A stretch of DNA of 64,000 nt, taken from Rickettsiales bacterium (lineage in GTDB: Bacteria; Pseudomonadota; Alphaproteobacteria; Rickettsiales; UBA8987). Positions within the stretch are counted from its first letter, which is position 1, and each line of letters starts with the position of its first letter. The translations under genes were made by a program, and so were the position numbers. This document shows positions 6,258 through 18,500 of the stretch, piece by piece. The notes below the pieces were generated by a model. That model had not been told where the DNA came from, ran no database searches, and saw only the letters and a list, made by a program, of their open reading frames with translations. The DNA is taken from NCBI GenBank assembly GCA_020630095.1, contig JAHDCD010000007.1, positions 54,629 to 118,628 on the forward strand, read 5' to 3'.

Positions 6258-9200
6258 GTGGCTAAAATTACAGAACAAATAAGGGCGTCTAACCCAACAT
6301 CTAATGTGTGGGTTACGGCGAATGCAGGTTCGGGGAAAACTAAAGTTTTAACTGATAGAATATTGCGCCTGTGTTTGGCAGGTACGGATATTCAGAAAAT
6401 TCTATGTATTACATTTACTAAAACCGGTGCCGCGGAGATGCAGGAGAAGTTGCTTAAAACGGCTCAGAAATGGAGTGAATCTAGTGATGCTGAATTGGAA
6501 ATTGTTTTAGATGAGTTAACGGGATCAAAGCCTTCGCAACAAACGGTTTTAAAAGCAAAGCAGATATTTGATGAGTTGCTAGAGAATCAGGCAAAAATGA
6601 ATATTTTGACGATTCACTCGTTTTGTCAATCTATCTTAAAACGTTTTCCTATGGAGGCGGATATTCAGCCATTCTTTAGTGTTATTGATGAGTTGGCTTC
6701 AATAAAATTGAAGAAAGAAGCGTGGCAGAATGTTTTGAATAAAGATGACTCTGAACTGCAGGAAGCATTGAGTGAGATAATTACTTATTATAATTCTGAT
6801 AGTGAATTGGATAAGTTAATTAAAGAGATTTTGCAATTAAGTGATATCTCAGAATCGTTTGATATAGAATCTTCTAACAATGAGGCTTTTAAGTTAGTTG
6901 AGGAAGGTTTTTGTGATTATGAAGGCTTGATGTCGTTGGCAAATATTTTGTCGAATGGTGAGGCAATTAAGAATTTTATAAATGATGAAGAGTTGGCGGA
7001 TGAGTATTTAAAAATCTTTTTAACAGAGAAATATGAGTTCCGTAAAAAAGTACTTAATAAAAAGGAGTTGGATAATAATCCTTGGGCGGAAGATGTTATA
7101 ATATCTGAGCAAATGCGCTTGCTAAAGATATTAGAAAATGAGCGACGAGGTAAAACTTTAAAGCTTCGTGAAGCGATTTTTACTTTAAGTGAATTTATTA
7201 ATGGTGAGTATAGTTTTTTAAAGCAGAAGGCGGCATTTTTGGATTATAATGATCTGATTGAAAAGACGTCTTACTTGTTTAATAAACCCGATATTAAGCC
7301 GTGGATTATGTATAAGCTCGATTATACAATTGAGCATGTTATGGTTGATGAGGCGCAAGATACATCGTTGAATCAATGGCAGATAATACGTGCGCTAATT
7401 GATGATTTTTTTACCGGCGATACGAATAATGAAATTGAGCGGACATTGTTTGTTGTAGGAGATGAGAAGCAATCTATTTTTAGTTTCCAAGGGGCTGACC
7501 CGTTGTTATTTGCGGATACAAATATTTACTTTGAAAATCAAATTTCTAACGCGGGGCGCGTGATAGAAAAAGTGCCGATGCAGATGAATTTTAGGTCGTC
7601 GCAAGCGGTGTTAGATTTTGTTGATAAGATATTTGAAGATGAGGAAAGGCGCGGTGCAGTATCTAAGTTAGCGGATGGAATTGCGCATAAAGCATTTAAC
7701 GATATTGAAGGGAAGGTTGAGCTTTTACCTTTTATTTCTTACAAAGCAGAGCGAGATAATACTCCGTGGAAATTGCCTATAACAAACGAAGACAGGGATT
7801 CTAGCTATAAAGAACAATTGGCGTTGCAGGTATCTAACAAGATTAAGATTTTACTTTCTGAAGGGGGTGAGCCATCAGAAATAATGATACTTTTACGAAG
7901 GCGTGATGGTAAATTTATTAAAGAGTTAACGGCTAATCTTGAAGATGCTGGTATACCTGTTTCGGGTAATGATAGATTAAGTATTTTTGATAATATTGCT
8001 GTTAAGGATTTACTATGTTTGCTGAAAGTTATTTCATGTAAGGCCGATAAATTGGAAGTTGCTACTTTGTTGAAATCGCCGATTTTTAATTATTCTGAGC
8101 ATAAGGTTCGAGATGTTATATTATCGGGTGAAAATATTTATGAAGCTATAGAAAATGAGTTAGAACCATTTGTTACAAAGGCTTTAGAGTTGAATGTTTA
8201 TGAGTTCTTAAACTTTGTTTTATATGAGAATGAGCAGTTAAAGAATTTTATATCACGACTTGGTGAAGAAGTTATAGAGCCAATAAATGAGTTCCTAAAT
8301 TTTTGTGAGAACTATGCTTCATCTGAAATTAATTCAATTGATCAGTTTTTGAATTTTATATCTCAAGCGAAAATTGATATTAAAAAGGAAGTTAAGTCCG
8401 ATGTTAATCAGGTGCAGATAATGACGGTGCATGCGTCTAAAGGGTTGGAAAGTAAGGTGGTTATTATTCCAGATATTGTGGTTTCCGGAAGCTCTTATAA
8501 GGATAAATTAATACAAGGTGAGCAGGGCAATTTTTACCCTGTAATTTCGTTATTTGGTAAGTGCGCATCATATATTGAAGAGCTTAAGGATGCTTATAAA
8601 CAAAGGGATGCGGACGAGGATATGCGTTTGTTATATGTTGCGTTAACGCGTGCAAAGCAGCAGCTTATTGTATGCGGAGCAACGTATTATAATAATATGA
8701 AAGAGGGTGGTTGGTATAATGTTTGTGCTTTAACTCAAGAGCCTGAGAATGATGATTTATTGGATGAAATTTCTTATACTTATGAAGAGAAAGATAATAT
8801 AATTTCGTTGCCAGAGCATTTAAAACAAAGGGTTTCCTTTATAGCTGATAAGGTGTCCCGAGCGAGTTCAACTAATTTTAATTATAGTAAAGAGGCCTCG
8901 GAGGCGTCGTCTTACGGGACTAATTTACATAAGATATTAGAGTTTATGCCGATGGATAAGGAGCAGGTAGAATTATTGTTAGGCGTTAATTATTCACAAG
9001 AGATCTATGATAAAGCTTTAGCTGTTTATAATGAGCATAAAAATATTTTTGATGCGCAGTCATATGCCGAATTGGAAGTTTCTGGTGTAATTGAAGGTAA
9101 GCAGATAAATGCTATAATAGATAGGTTGGTTATTAGGGGTAATGAAGTTTGGATTATAGATTATAAGTCTAATAAGAATGTACCTGACGGAGTTCCTGAA

Positions 9201-9314
9201 GCTTATATTAAGCAGTTAAATACTTATGAAAGTTTGCTTAAAGGTTTATATGAAGGTAAAGATATTAAGAAGTTTATTTTATGGACTAGTAACTTGCAAC
9301 TTCAGCAAGTGTAA
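6258..9314 (+). CDS. addA: Double-strand break repair helicase-nuclease AddA
   Basis: The 1018-residue protein starts at a GTG preceded by CTAGGAA. Residues 18-28 carry the UvrD-like Walker A (VTANAGSGKT); later motifs include LCITFTKTGAAEMQEKL, VDEAQDTSLNQW, VVGDEKQSIFSFQGA, MTVHASKGLESKVVIIPD and LLYVALTRAKQQL. The C-terminus has a RecB-type nuclease core with IIDYKSNKNVP. It should work with AddB in resection and RecA loading. In most alphaproteobacteria addB and addA are adjacent; here addB is 28 kb away on the other strand. It is somewhat shorter than many AddA proteins but all motifs seem present. Confidence 0.93.
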   Translation: MAKITEQIRASNPTSNVWVTANAGSGKTKVLTDRILRLCLAGTDIQKILCITFTKTGAAEMQEKLLKTAQKWSESSDAELEIVLDELTGSKPSQQTVLKAKQIFDELLENQAKMNILTIHSFCQSILKRFPMEADIQPFFSVIDELASIKLKKEAWQNVLNKDDSELQEALSEIITYYNSDSELDKLIKEILQLSDISESFDIESSNNEAFKLVEEGFCDYEGLMSLANILSNGEAIKNFINDEELADEYLKIFLTEKYEFRKKVLNKKELDNNPWAEDVIISEQMRLLKILENERRGKTLKLREAIFTLSEFINGEYSFLKQKAAFLDYNDLIEKTSYLFNKPDIKPWIMYKLDYTIEHVMVDEAQDTSLNQWQIIRALIDDFFTGDTNNEIERTLFVVGDEKQSIFSFQGADPLLFADTNIYFENQISNAGRVIEKVPMQMNFRSSQAVLDFVDKIFEDEERRGAVSKLADGIAHKAFNDIEGKVELLPFISYKAERDNTPWKLPITNEDRDSSYKEQLALQVSNKIKILLSEGGEPSEIMILLRRRDGKFIKELTANLEDAGIPVSGNDRLSIFDNIAVKDLLCLLKVISCKADKLEVATLLKSPIFNYSEHKVRDVILSGENIYEAIENELEPFVTKALELNVYEFLNFVLYENEQLKNFISRLGEEVIEPINEFLNFCENYASSEINSIDQFLNFISQAKIDIKKEVKSDVNQVQIMTVHASKGLESKVVIIPDIVVSGSSYKDKLIQGEQGNFYPVISLFGKCASYIEELKDAYKQRDADEDMRLLYVALTRAKQQLIVCGATYYNNMKEGGWYNVCALTQEPENDDLLDEISYTYEEKDNIISLPEHLKQRVSFIADKVSRASSTNFNYSKEASEASSYGTNLHKILEFMPMDKEQVELLLGVNYSQEIYDKALAVYNEHKNIFDAQSYAELEVSGVIEGKQINAIIDRLVIRGNEVWIIDYKSNKNVPDGVPEAYIKQLNTYESLLKGLYEGKDIKKFILWTSNLQLQQV

Positions 9315-9338
9315 CTTATAAGAAAGCATCTTTTTTGT

Positions 9339-9413
9339 GCTACTGTGGCTCAGTGGTAGAGCACGTCATTGGTAATGACGGGGTCGGGTGTTCGATTCAC
9401 CTCAGTAGCACCA
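9339..9413 (+). tRNA. tRNA-Thr(GGT)
   Basis: GCTACTG acceptor, D-arm with AGTGGTAGA, anticodon stem CGTCA/TGACG around TTGGTAA giving anticodon GGT, T-arm GTGTTCGATTCAC, acceptor CAGTAGC, discriminator A and encoded CCA; 75 nt. It starts 24 bp after addA. Confidence 0.95.
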
Positions 9414-9517
9414 TTTTCTTTAAGTTAATTAAGAAGCAACACAAAGATTCGAGGATAGTAATAGCTTGCGTGCTAATTAAGATACTATCAATACCTCTTT
9501 ATAACTAATGCAGAAAT

Positions 9518-9546
9518 TATAGGGCTTATAGAAAATAAGCCCTATA
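9518..9546 (-). terminator. Hairpin terminator of the giant gene
   Basis: TATAGGGCTTA and TAAGCCCTATA make an 11-bp stem with a 7-base loop, 8 bp beyond the giant gene's stop. The downstream minus-strand sequence is A/T-rich but lacks a strong T-run. Confidence 0.55.
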
Positions 9547-9554
9547 TTGGTAGT

Positions 9555-12500
9555 CTATTTTACGATAACTTCAACTCGTCTGTTAAGTCTGGTTCTGTAT
9601 TGATTACCTTTGTTAAGATAATTTCTACGCTCACCTTCGTAACCACTTGTAGATACATTATTACCTAGTCCTAAACTTTTTATTTTTTCACGTACTTCAT
9701 CAACACGATTCTTAGATAGGTTTATATTATATCTATCTGTACCCATAGTATCTGTGTGACCAGATAAGTACATTTTACGAGTTCTGTCCTGTTTTACATA
9801 GCTTTCAAGATCCGCAACAATATTAAGAGCCTCTGAGTCCAAATAATATTTATCGAATGGGAAGTAGATAATGAACTGACGCACCGATGGTTTACATTCA
9901 AACTCGTTAGGCTTTAATGGCTCGCTTGTGTAGATAATCTCTTCACGGATAGTTAATTCATGGCCGGTGTTGTGGTCACGCCATTTCTGTCTTAGCTTAG
10001 ATGTGATTTTATTAACACGTTCTTTTGGTAAGCCTTTAGTATCCGCTATTTTAGTACGATAAACAATGCGCACATGAGCTGGATTCTCAATTACAGTATG
10101 AACAAGAGTATCAAAATCATCTTCGAAGTTTTGGTCAATTTCCCAAGTACATTCGTCGAATACTCTATCGTCAATGTCTAACGTAATTTCACGAATCTTA
10201 CCAAGAGCGAAGTTAGCTTTAATCATCTTACCACGAGTAGCGCGAACTACACGAGGGTTCTCAGAAGTCATTACCCATTGATCAGGTACTGAGTTCATAT
10301 CAAGCTTAACAATAACGTTTGAACCACGTGCAGCATCAGGAACAGATACACACTCGAAATGGTATCTACCTTCAGAGTCTGTAGTAGCTACTTCACCAGT
10401 AGGTAATGCAACACGAACTTTTGGCATACCAATTTCACCTGATGACCAGATGCCATTTTCATTATCATCTTCGAATTCTTCACCAAGGTCGTACTTGTTG
10501 TTATTGTTATCATCCTCATAGTCTTCTGGACCATCGTAGTATCCGTCAGCATCAAGGTCGTAGTAAACATGACCAATTAAGTCTGAACAATCGAATACAG
10601 GGTCTGGAATCATTTGTACAACTGCAGTAGCATTGTTAGATACTATTGTGTCTGTTGTACCTTCTTTCATGTAAGTAGTGTTAACATGGTCGCCCATATC
10701 AGCACCAGAGCCAACTCGAAGGATTAACGTAACAGTAATGGTGCCGTTAGCAGGTAAAGTTAAACCTTGCCATTCCATGTACGTGCCATTTGTAATATTA
10801 GGTTCCGTTGCTACACCATCTATTTTTGCCGAGCCTGCTACATAAGTGAAGAATGGAGGCATAATATCCACAATCTCCATATTAGGTAGGTTGGCTGGTA
10901 GAGTATTTAAGAAAGTTAGCGTGTAAGGTACTAGGTCACCCACTGTTACAGTAGATTTAGGAGTTTCCTTAGTTGCTATTACTGAGCCTTCTAAAATAGG
11001 GTCGATAGGTAAATGGTTATTTACGATATTAGCCGAATTTGCACTTATCTGCATGCTTGGATAATAGTCGGTCATATCCGTGCCAGTAGGGTGAGTATTT
11101 TGCGGTTGAATTACAGCAACACCAATTGTCGGCGGAATAAATACCGTTGTTTGTGGCGGAATAATTGCCGATGGGAACGTAGGTATGAATCCTGGAGGAG
11201 GAGTTACATCTATCGTAAACGTTCCACCTAATAATGGACAACTCGGTAATAAGTCGAACTGATAATAACCATCTGCCGCTGTAGTTTGCGCTTGTTGACC
11301 TGGGAATAGACAGCCAGCTGGAACTGGATTACCAGTTGAGTCTAGTAAGGTAACAATTGCACCTGGTACTGGGTTACGAAGAATTGAATCGTAAACTACA
11401 CCATTAGGGTCAATTGGTAAGTCTTGACTTGGGGTAATAATGCCGTTTAGAAGCGGTAGGTTATCAATAATTGGGCCAACTATTGTACCATCAGGAATTG
11501 AATCCGTTCCACCGAAATCAGCATCACCAGATTGAGGTCTACCCCAAACAGTTCCAACATCTGGATGTTTGAAGATAATCTCGTAATCAGGTGAAGGGTT
11601 TAAGTTTAAGAACTGGTATTCACCATTGGCATCAGTAGTTGTTGTACCAACTAATGTACCATTTTCATGGAGTTCAACAATCCAGTTTTCACCGAAGTTT
11701 TCGCCACCAGTAATTTGTCTATCATGGTCGGTATCGAACCATACAGTACCTTGTACACCTGCTCTACCTGGAACACCGCCAATTTGTACTAATTCAGGAT
11801 CATCATCGTTAGGATCAGAAGGGTCGTTGCCTGTTTCTTGACCATCGTTGATGTCTGAATCTGTTACGCCATCTTTAGGGTCACCAGAAGTATCGGTATA
11901 ATCGAATGTACCTTGGTTAGCAAAGATAGTTCCAGAAGGTTGGCTAGGTACTACCATTCTATATTTAATAGTTACAAAGCTTCCTGTTGGAATTGTACCA
12001 ATAGGAACAATTCCAATTGAAGGTAATGTAGATGAACCACCTGCATATGCACCACCATTCACTTTGAATGTACCTGCTACATAATTCATTGAAGGTGCAG
12101 GACCAGGGTCTGAGAAGTCTACATTTAACGCATCTTCTGTGCCGATATTCGTAAGAATAATTGTGTATTCTACAGTATCGCCAACATTCAGTATTCCACC
12201 GTTAAGGTCGGCAACATCTTTAGTACCAACAATAAATGCACCATCACCAATTACGTCAATTGTAGGGTCATCTTCAGTTGGAGTATCAGGATCATCAGTT
12301 GGTTCAGATGTACAATTATCACATTGTACTAAACCTTGATTAGATATTGTTGTTCCGGCCGGTAATGAAGCAGAGTAAGATATATCGAACTCAATTACTA
12401 CTGGAGTGCCAACAGCGAGCGTACCAATATTGTGAGTTAAAACACTGCCAGATACATTGTCCGCTACGCTAGAACCATCAACTAATGTTGAGCCCGTAAC

Positions 12501-15500
12501 GTATGTTACATTGCTTGGAAGAGTATCAGTGAATATTGTATTAACTGAGTCAACATTACCAATATTAGTTACTGTAATTGTATAATGAATCTCACGATTA
12601 ACGGTATCAATACTGGATGCCTTATAAGCTTCAATAACTGGGGCATCACCAACTATATCAACTGTAGGATCATCTTCAGTTGGAGTATCAGGGTCATCTG
12701 AAGGTTCAGTTACAGGATCATTATCGCCTTCACCTTCACCATCGAATGTAGCTTGGTTAGCAATTATAGTTCCTGGAGGTAATGGAGTTCCTGGGCTGGC
12801 AGAATTAACTATAATTACATCGAATGTAATTACTCTGTCAGCTGGAGTTGGAGTACAACATGCTTGCGCTTGTACTGTACCTAAAGCTACACCATCACTT
12901 GCAAATAATGCCGAGTCGCCAGAAATATCGGCCACTGGAGTTCCATCAAGTGTAGTTGTATTGGCAACATACTCAGTATTAGCTGGTAAGTTATCTGTAA
13001 CAACAGAGTTGATAGCATGTTCATCACCAAGGTTACGAACAGAAATAGTATAACGTAATGTATCGCCTTGGCTTAAGCTTGAACCATCATTTGGTACCCG
13101 CTCAGAGTTTTTATCCACTTCTATAATTGGAGCGGATTCAATAACAGTTAGAGTAGGATCATCATCATCGGTTGAACCATCGCCATCTGTATCAGTACCA
13201 TCATCACGAGAAGGATCGTCAGATACTTCATCATCATAGTTTTCAATCTCTAAGTCCGCTTGGTTAAAGATTTCTGTAGTTGAGGGCATTACTGGAGGTA
13301 ATAAACCAGAGATCACAATTTCTGCTGTAGAGTTTGCAGGAATGTCGAAGTCTGTAATTGTTATAGTGTTACCAGTAATTGCGGTGGTAGATGAGCCATC
13401 TAATGGGTCAGGCGTAGTAGATACTAAAGCCAATGTATTAGCTACAAATTCAGGCGGTAGAGTATCCGTTAACACCATATCGTCAGCTTGTGCATTACCG
13501 CTGTTAGTAACCACAATAGTGTACGTTAACGTTGAACCTGGAGTAGTTACTGCTTGGTCAACTACTTTAGTAACAGTAATTACTGGAGACTCTAATACAA
13601 ATGGATGATCATCATTTGCATCATCACCAATAGTTGCATTAGGAGTACCATCTGTACCAGTGCCTAAAGGTGTATCATAATCGTGTATTTCATCGCCAGA
13701 ATTATACGAGTGGTACTGAGTAATAGTAGCTTCAGGTGGTGTAATAGTTGTGCCATCAGGAGTGTTATCGTTAACTTCAGATTCATATGTAATTACTAAG
13801 TCTTCAGTAATATCTAGCTCGGTAGTTATTTCAAACTCTAAGCGACAATCAGGTGTTGGTAACCATGTTACTGTATAATCTGTACCGGCAACTAATGCTG
13901 TGCCTGCAACTGTTACAGTTGGCGTGCCTAGTACTGTAGGGTCAGCATCACACATTTCTGGTGGAATTTGAACATGAACAGTAGGGTTGTATGCTGTAGA
14001 TGAATCCGCAGGATCATGGTTAATTGTGATAGTATAAGTATCAGGTTCACCAGTTTCTACTGTAGAAGGACCATCAAGAGCTAATACTAACGAAGGCTCT
14101 TCAACTTCAACTACTACAGGATCAGAGATATCAGTTACTGGATTGCCAGTTTCATCATCTACTGATAGTGATGCGGTGTTAGAAGGAGTATCACTATCAA
14201 CTAGAGAATTATTTACAATACGTGCAACAATATCTAACACAATTTGTGGATTCGGATCTGTACCCGCTGTTGCAGGAGTTGCTAAGTTACCGAAGTTGAA
14301 TGTTAATGAACCAGTATCATTCAATGTTGGTTCAGCAATTAGCGCTAATGCACCGCCGCCAACTGCTGCAACGTTAGTTGAAGTAAAGCTATTAGAAATA
14401 TACTTTAGGCCCGTAGGTAAAGCGTCAGTAATTATAACGTTATTGATTGTACCTTTAACTGAATCGAATGTGATTCTATAAGTTACATCTTCACCGATAT
14501 TATATGTACCATCGCCAACTTCAGCTTTGGTAATATCAATACCGCCCGCGTTAACAACTACAGGAGTTGGTGTATCATCACCGTAATCATCTTCTGGATT
14601 ATCACCATCATTATCACGAGTTTCAGGATTATCCGTTGGTGTAGATGACCAATCAGTTGAAGCTAAGTTAGGTAAGCTATCTAATGGTTGAACGTCTGTG
14701 CCTACTGTAAATGTAATTTGTAAACTAGCAGATTCAGTTGGGTCTAATTCTTCAGTTAATAACCATCTCCAAGTTTCAACTTCAGAAGGAGCTGTACCAG
14801 TAATACCTTGGCTTACACCTGAAACAGCAGAGGCTGAACTTGATGGTAAGGTAATATCAGCAGTTGGGTTATCCAATGCGGTATCCGCAATATCATCAAC
14901 GATTACTTGGTAAGCAGTACCTGTACCATTATTATTAATAGTTATGTCGTAAACTACTTGGTCACCTGCTTGAAGTACACCGTTTTCAGTATTGTAAATA
15001 ATAGAATTAAGTGCCTTGGTAATATCTAGGTCAGGCTCAGTAATAGTTGTATCTACTGGAGGTGAATCAATAGGTGGCTGTTGTGGTTCGCCAGAATCTT
15101 GTGCATAAGTGTAGGATGCTTGGTTAGTTAACACAGCGCCATCAGCATTTGCAGGAAGATTTTCAACCCTAGCTAATACTTCAACAACAAACTGACCCGA
15201 TGCTTCAAGTAAGTCTACCCTTAGCTCTAATGTTTCATCAAGTGATGATAAGCCAGTATTAACTGTATGAGATGATAATACATTGAAGCTTAAATAGTCT
15301 AAGCCTGCTGGTAAATTATCGATAACAGTTAAGTCATGTAACGCTACATTTACTGGAGTTTGAGGAATAGTTAGTGTGTAAGTAACAGTATCGCCAATAT
15401 TTGCATTCGCTAGGTCACCAGTTTTACCCATATCAGTTGGGCTAGGTGTTGTAACTGTAGTACTTACAGGACCAACAGGGTCATAAGTTCTAATTTCATC

Positions 15501-18500
15501 GTTATTAGAGTCTTCAGGCAATGAACCATAAGAGTTTATTTGAGCAATGTTATCTAACGATAAGCCTGCACCAATATCTGCGTTGGCTGTAACTTGATAT
15601 TCAATTTCTAACGTTTGAGTTGGATCTAGACCTATTGCACCATCATAGTTAAATACCATTATTGGTGTGCCTGTATAATCAATTGTAACAGCTAATGTTG
15701 CACCATTAATAGTCGCAGAAACTAGTGTTGGCGTAGAGTCTTGTAAGCCGTTAGGTAACGTATCCTGTAGATTAATATCAAACGCAGGTGAGTTGCCTAT
15801 ATTGGTTATAGTTAGAGCATAATTTACAGTTTGATTAGCTGTAATTTCTGTAGCTTGACCGGTAGCAAGTGCCTTAACAATAGTTAGTTCAGGTTCAATT
15901 ATATCAGCGTCAACACCAGGTGTTGCAGTTACAAACGGAGTGCCGTCTTGTAATAGCATATCAAGCTGAGCTGAGTTGGTTAATGTGGTTCCATCAATGT
16001 TAGTTGGTACATCTAGAACGCGAGCTATAATATCTAGAGCAAGTATAGGGTCTGCTCCTGAATTGTTAACAGCTTCAATATCATCAAAGTCGAATACTAT
16101 TGTGCCTGTATCGCCTAATGTAGGTGCAGAAGATATTGCAACAGCGCCACCGCCAGCTGCCTGTAAGTTGGTAGATGTAAATGTATGTGAACGATATTCT
16201 AAACCAGTAGGTAAGAAGTCAGAAATTACTACGTCTCTGTTTAAGCCCATTATAGCATCAAATGTGATTCTATAAGTAATATCTTCACCGATAGTATAGG
16301 TAGTATCGCCAATGATTTCTTTGTTAATGGTAATGTCACCTGTTGTAACAATTACAGGTGTATCATTATTATCCGAGTAATCTCTAGTATCAGGGTTATT
16401 TGTTGCTGTTGATGTACCGGTAACTGATGCATCATTTTCTAGCTGTTCAAACGGTTGAGCAGTATTAGCAACCGTAAATGTAACCAGTACAGTGGCTGAA
16501 CCGCTTGCTGGAATTTCTTCTGCCAAGTTCCATGTCCATTCGCCAGTACCAGCACCTGCTGTACCTGCAATTGCAGTGTTTACAGCGCCAGAAGCTTCGG
16601 TAACATCCGCTATTGGGGATATTAAATCTACGTTAGCAGTATCCGTTACTATTGGATTATATAACGTACCATCACCAGTATTTGTAACTACTAGTCTATA
16701 GGTTATTTCGTCACCCGCTTGTAAGTTATTGGCTTCGGTATTGTAGGTAATATTGTCTAATGTTTTCAAGATAGAAATATTAGGCTCAGTAAGTTCTGTT
16801 TCTACTGGAGGTGAGTCTGTAGGTGGTTCAGGAGTGCCTGTTGGAGTTTCTGTATAAGTAAAGCTTGCTTCGTTAGAAACTGTTATAGTGGTATCGTTAG
16901 CTGGAATTTCGTTAACTCTAGCTTGAACCTCAATTACCAATTGCTCTGTTGGAGGTAATATATCAAGTATAGCAGATATATTATTCCCACTCATTACAGA
17001 TGAGCCATTTAGCGTATGGCTAGATGTTACTGTAGCAGATAGAACCTCTAATGAAGTAGGTACGGCATCTGTTACTGTTACATTATGTAATGCTATATTT
17101 ACTGCAGTATCAGGTACGGTAATTGTATATGTAATTACATCACCAATATTAGCTTCTGCATTATCAACTATCTTAGTTATACCGCCGGTAAAGTCTGGAG
17201 TATCAACCGATTCTGAATCTGGTGTAGTTGGTGGATATTGCTCTGTGTCTGGGTTAGTAGGGTCAGCAGAATAATATTCTTCAATACGTGCAGAGTTTGT
17301 AATTGTTTGGTTAGGACCAACGTCAAGGTCAACAGTTGCTTGATATTCAATTACTAAGTTATTAGCAGTGCCAGGTAAGATTTCAGTACCTGTAGGCAAT
17401 GTAAATGTTAGAATTGGAGTAGCAGTAAAGTCTAGTGTTGGTGTAATCGCTACACCGGCAAGCGTTGCTGAAACAAGGGTTGGTGTAATATCAGTTACTT
17501 CAGCAGGTAGAGTATCGGAAACTTCTACTGCAAAGGCATTACCATCACCAGTATTTTCAACAGTAATTACATAGTTTACTGTATCGCCAGCATTAACGGT
17601 TGTTGCTTGGCCAGCGCCTAAGTCTTTAGTTAATGTAAGCTCTGGTTCAGTTAATGTAACCGTTACTTCAGGAGAATCTTCTGTTAAGCTATCGTCTTGA
17701 GCTGAAGCTGTATTATCAAATGTGTCACCTGAGTCACCTGCCGTTATTCTAATAACAGCATCAATTTGAATTTGTGGAATTGCACCACCCACCACGGCAG
17801 TTTCAATGTCACCGAAATCCCATTCTAAGGTACCAGTAGCACCTGCGGTAGGCGCGCTAACAGTAGTAAGAGTAGCACCACCTAAATCTTGTAGATTCGT
17901 TGGAGTAATTGTTGCTGAAACAAACTCCATATTCGCTGGCATATTATCAAATATACTAAAGTTAATTAACGTACCCTTGGCTGTGGTAAATATAATTCTG
18001 TAATTAATATCTTCGCCAATATTATAAGTGCCATCGCCTAACTCAGCTTTTGTAATACTGAAGCCAGCTATGTCTACATTTACAGGTGGAGTATCTGCTG
18101 TATTTTCATCGCGAGTATCTGGATTATCGCTAACTGTTGAAGACCACGATGTATTTGCAACATTGCTTAAGCTTTCTTCAGGATTAACAGAGTTATCCAC
18201 CGTAAAGCTGATTAATAATGTAGCACTTTCACCAGCAGGAACTGATTGTAGTAAGTTCCATCTCCATGTTTCATTACCACCAGATGCACCCTGACTAACG
18301 CCAATTACATTATTTCTAACAGTACCAGAAGCTTCAGTGATATTTGCTGTAGGAGCATCTAAATGATCTTCAGCAATATCATCTACAATAATTTGATACG
18401 CTGGGCCATCACCTGTGTTTGTAACTTCAATTTCATAAGTTACGATATCGCCAGACTGAAGGTCACCATTTGTAGTATTGTACGTAATACTATCTAATGC

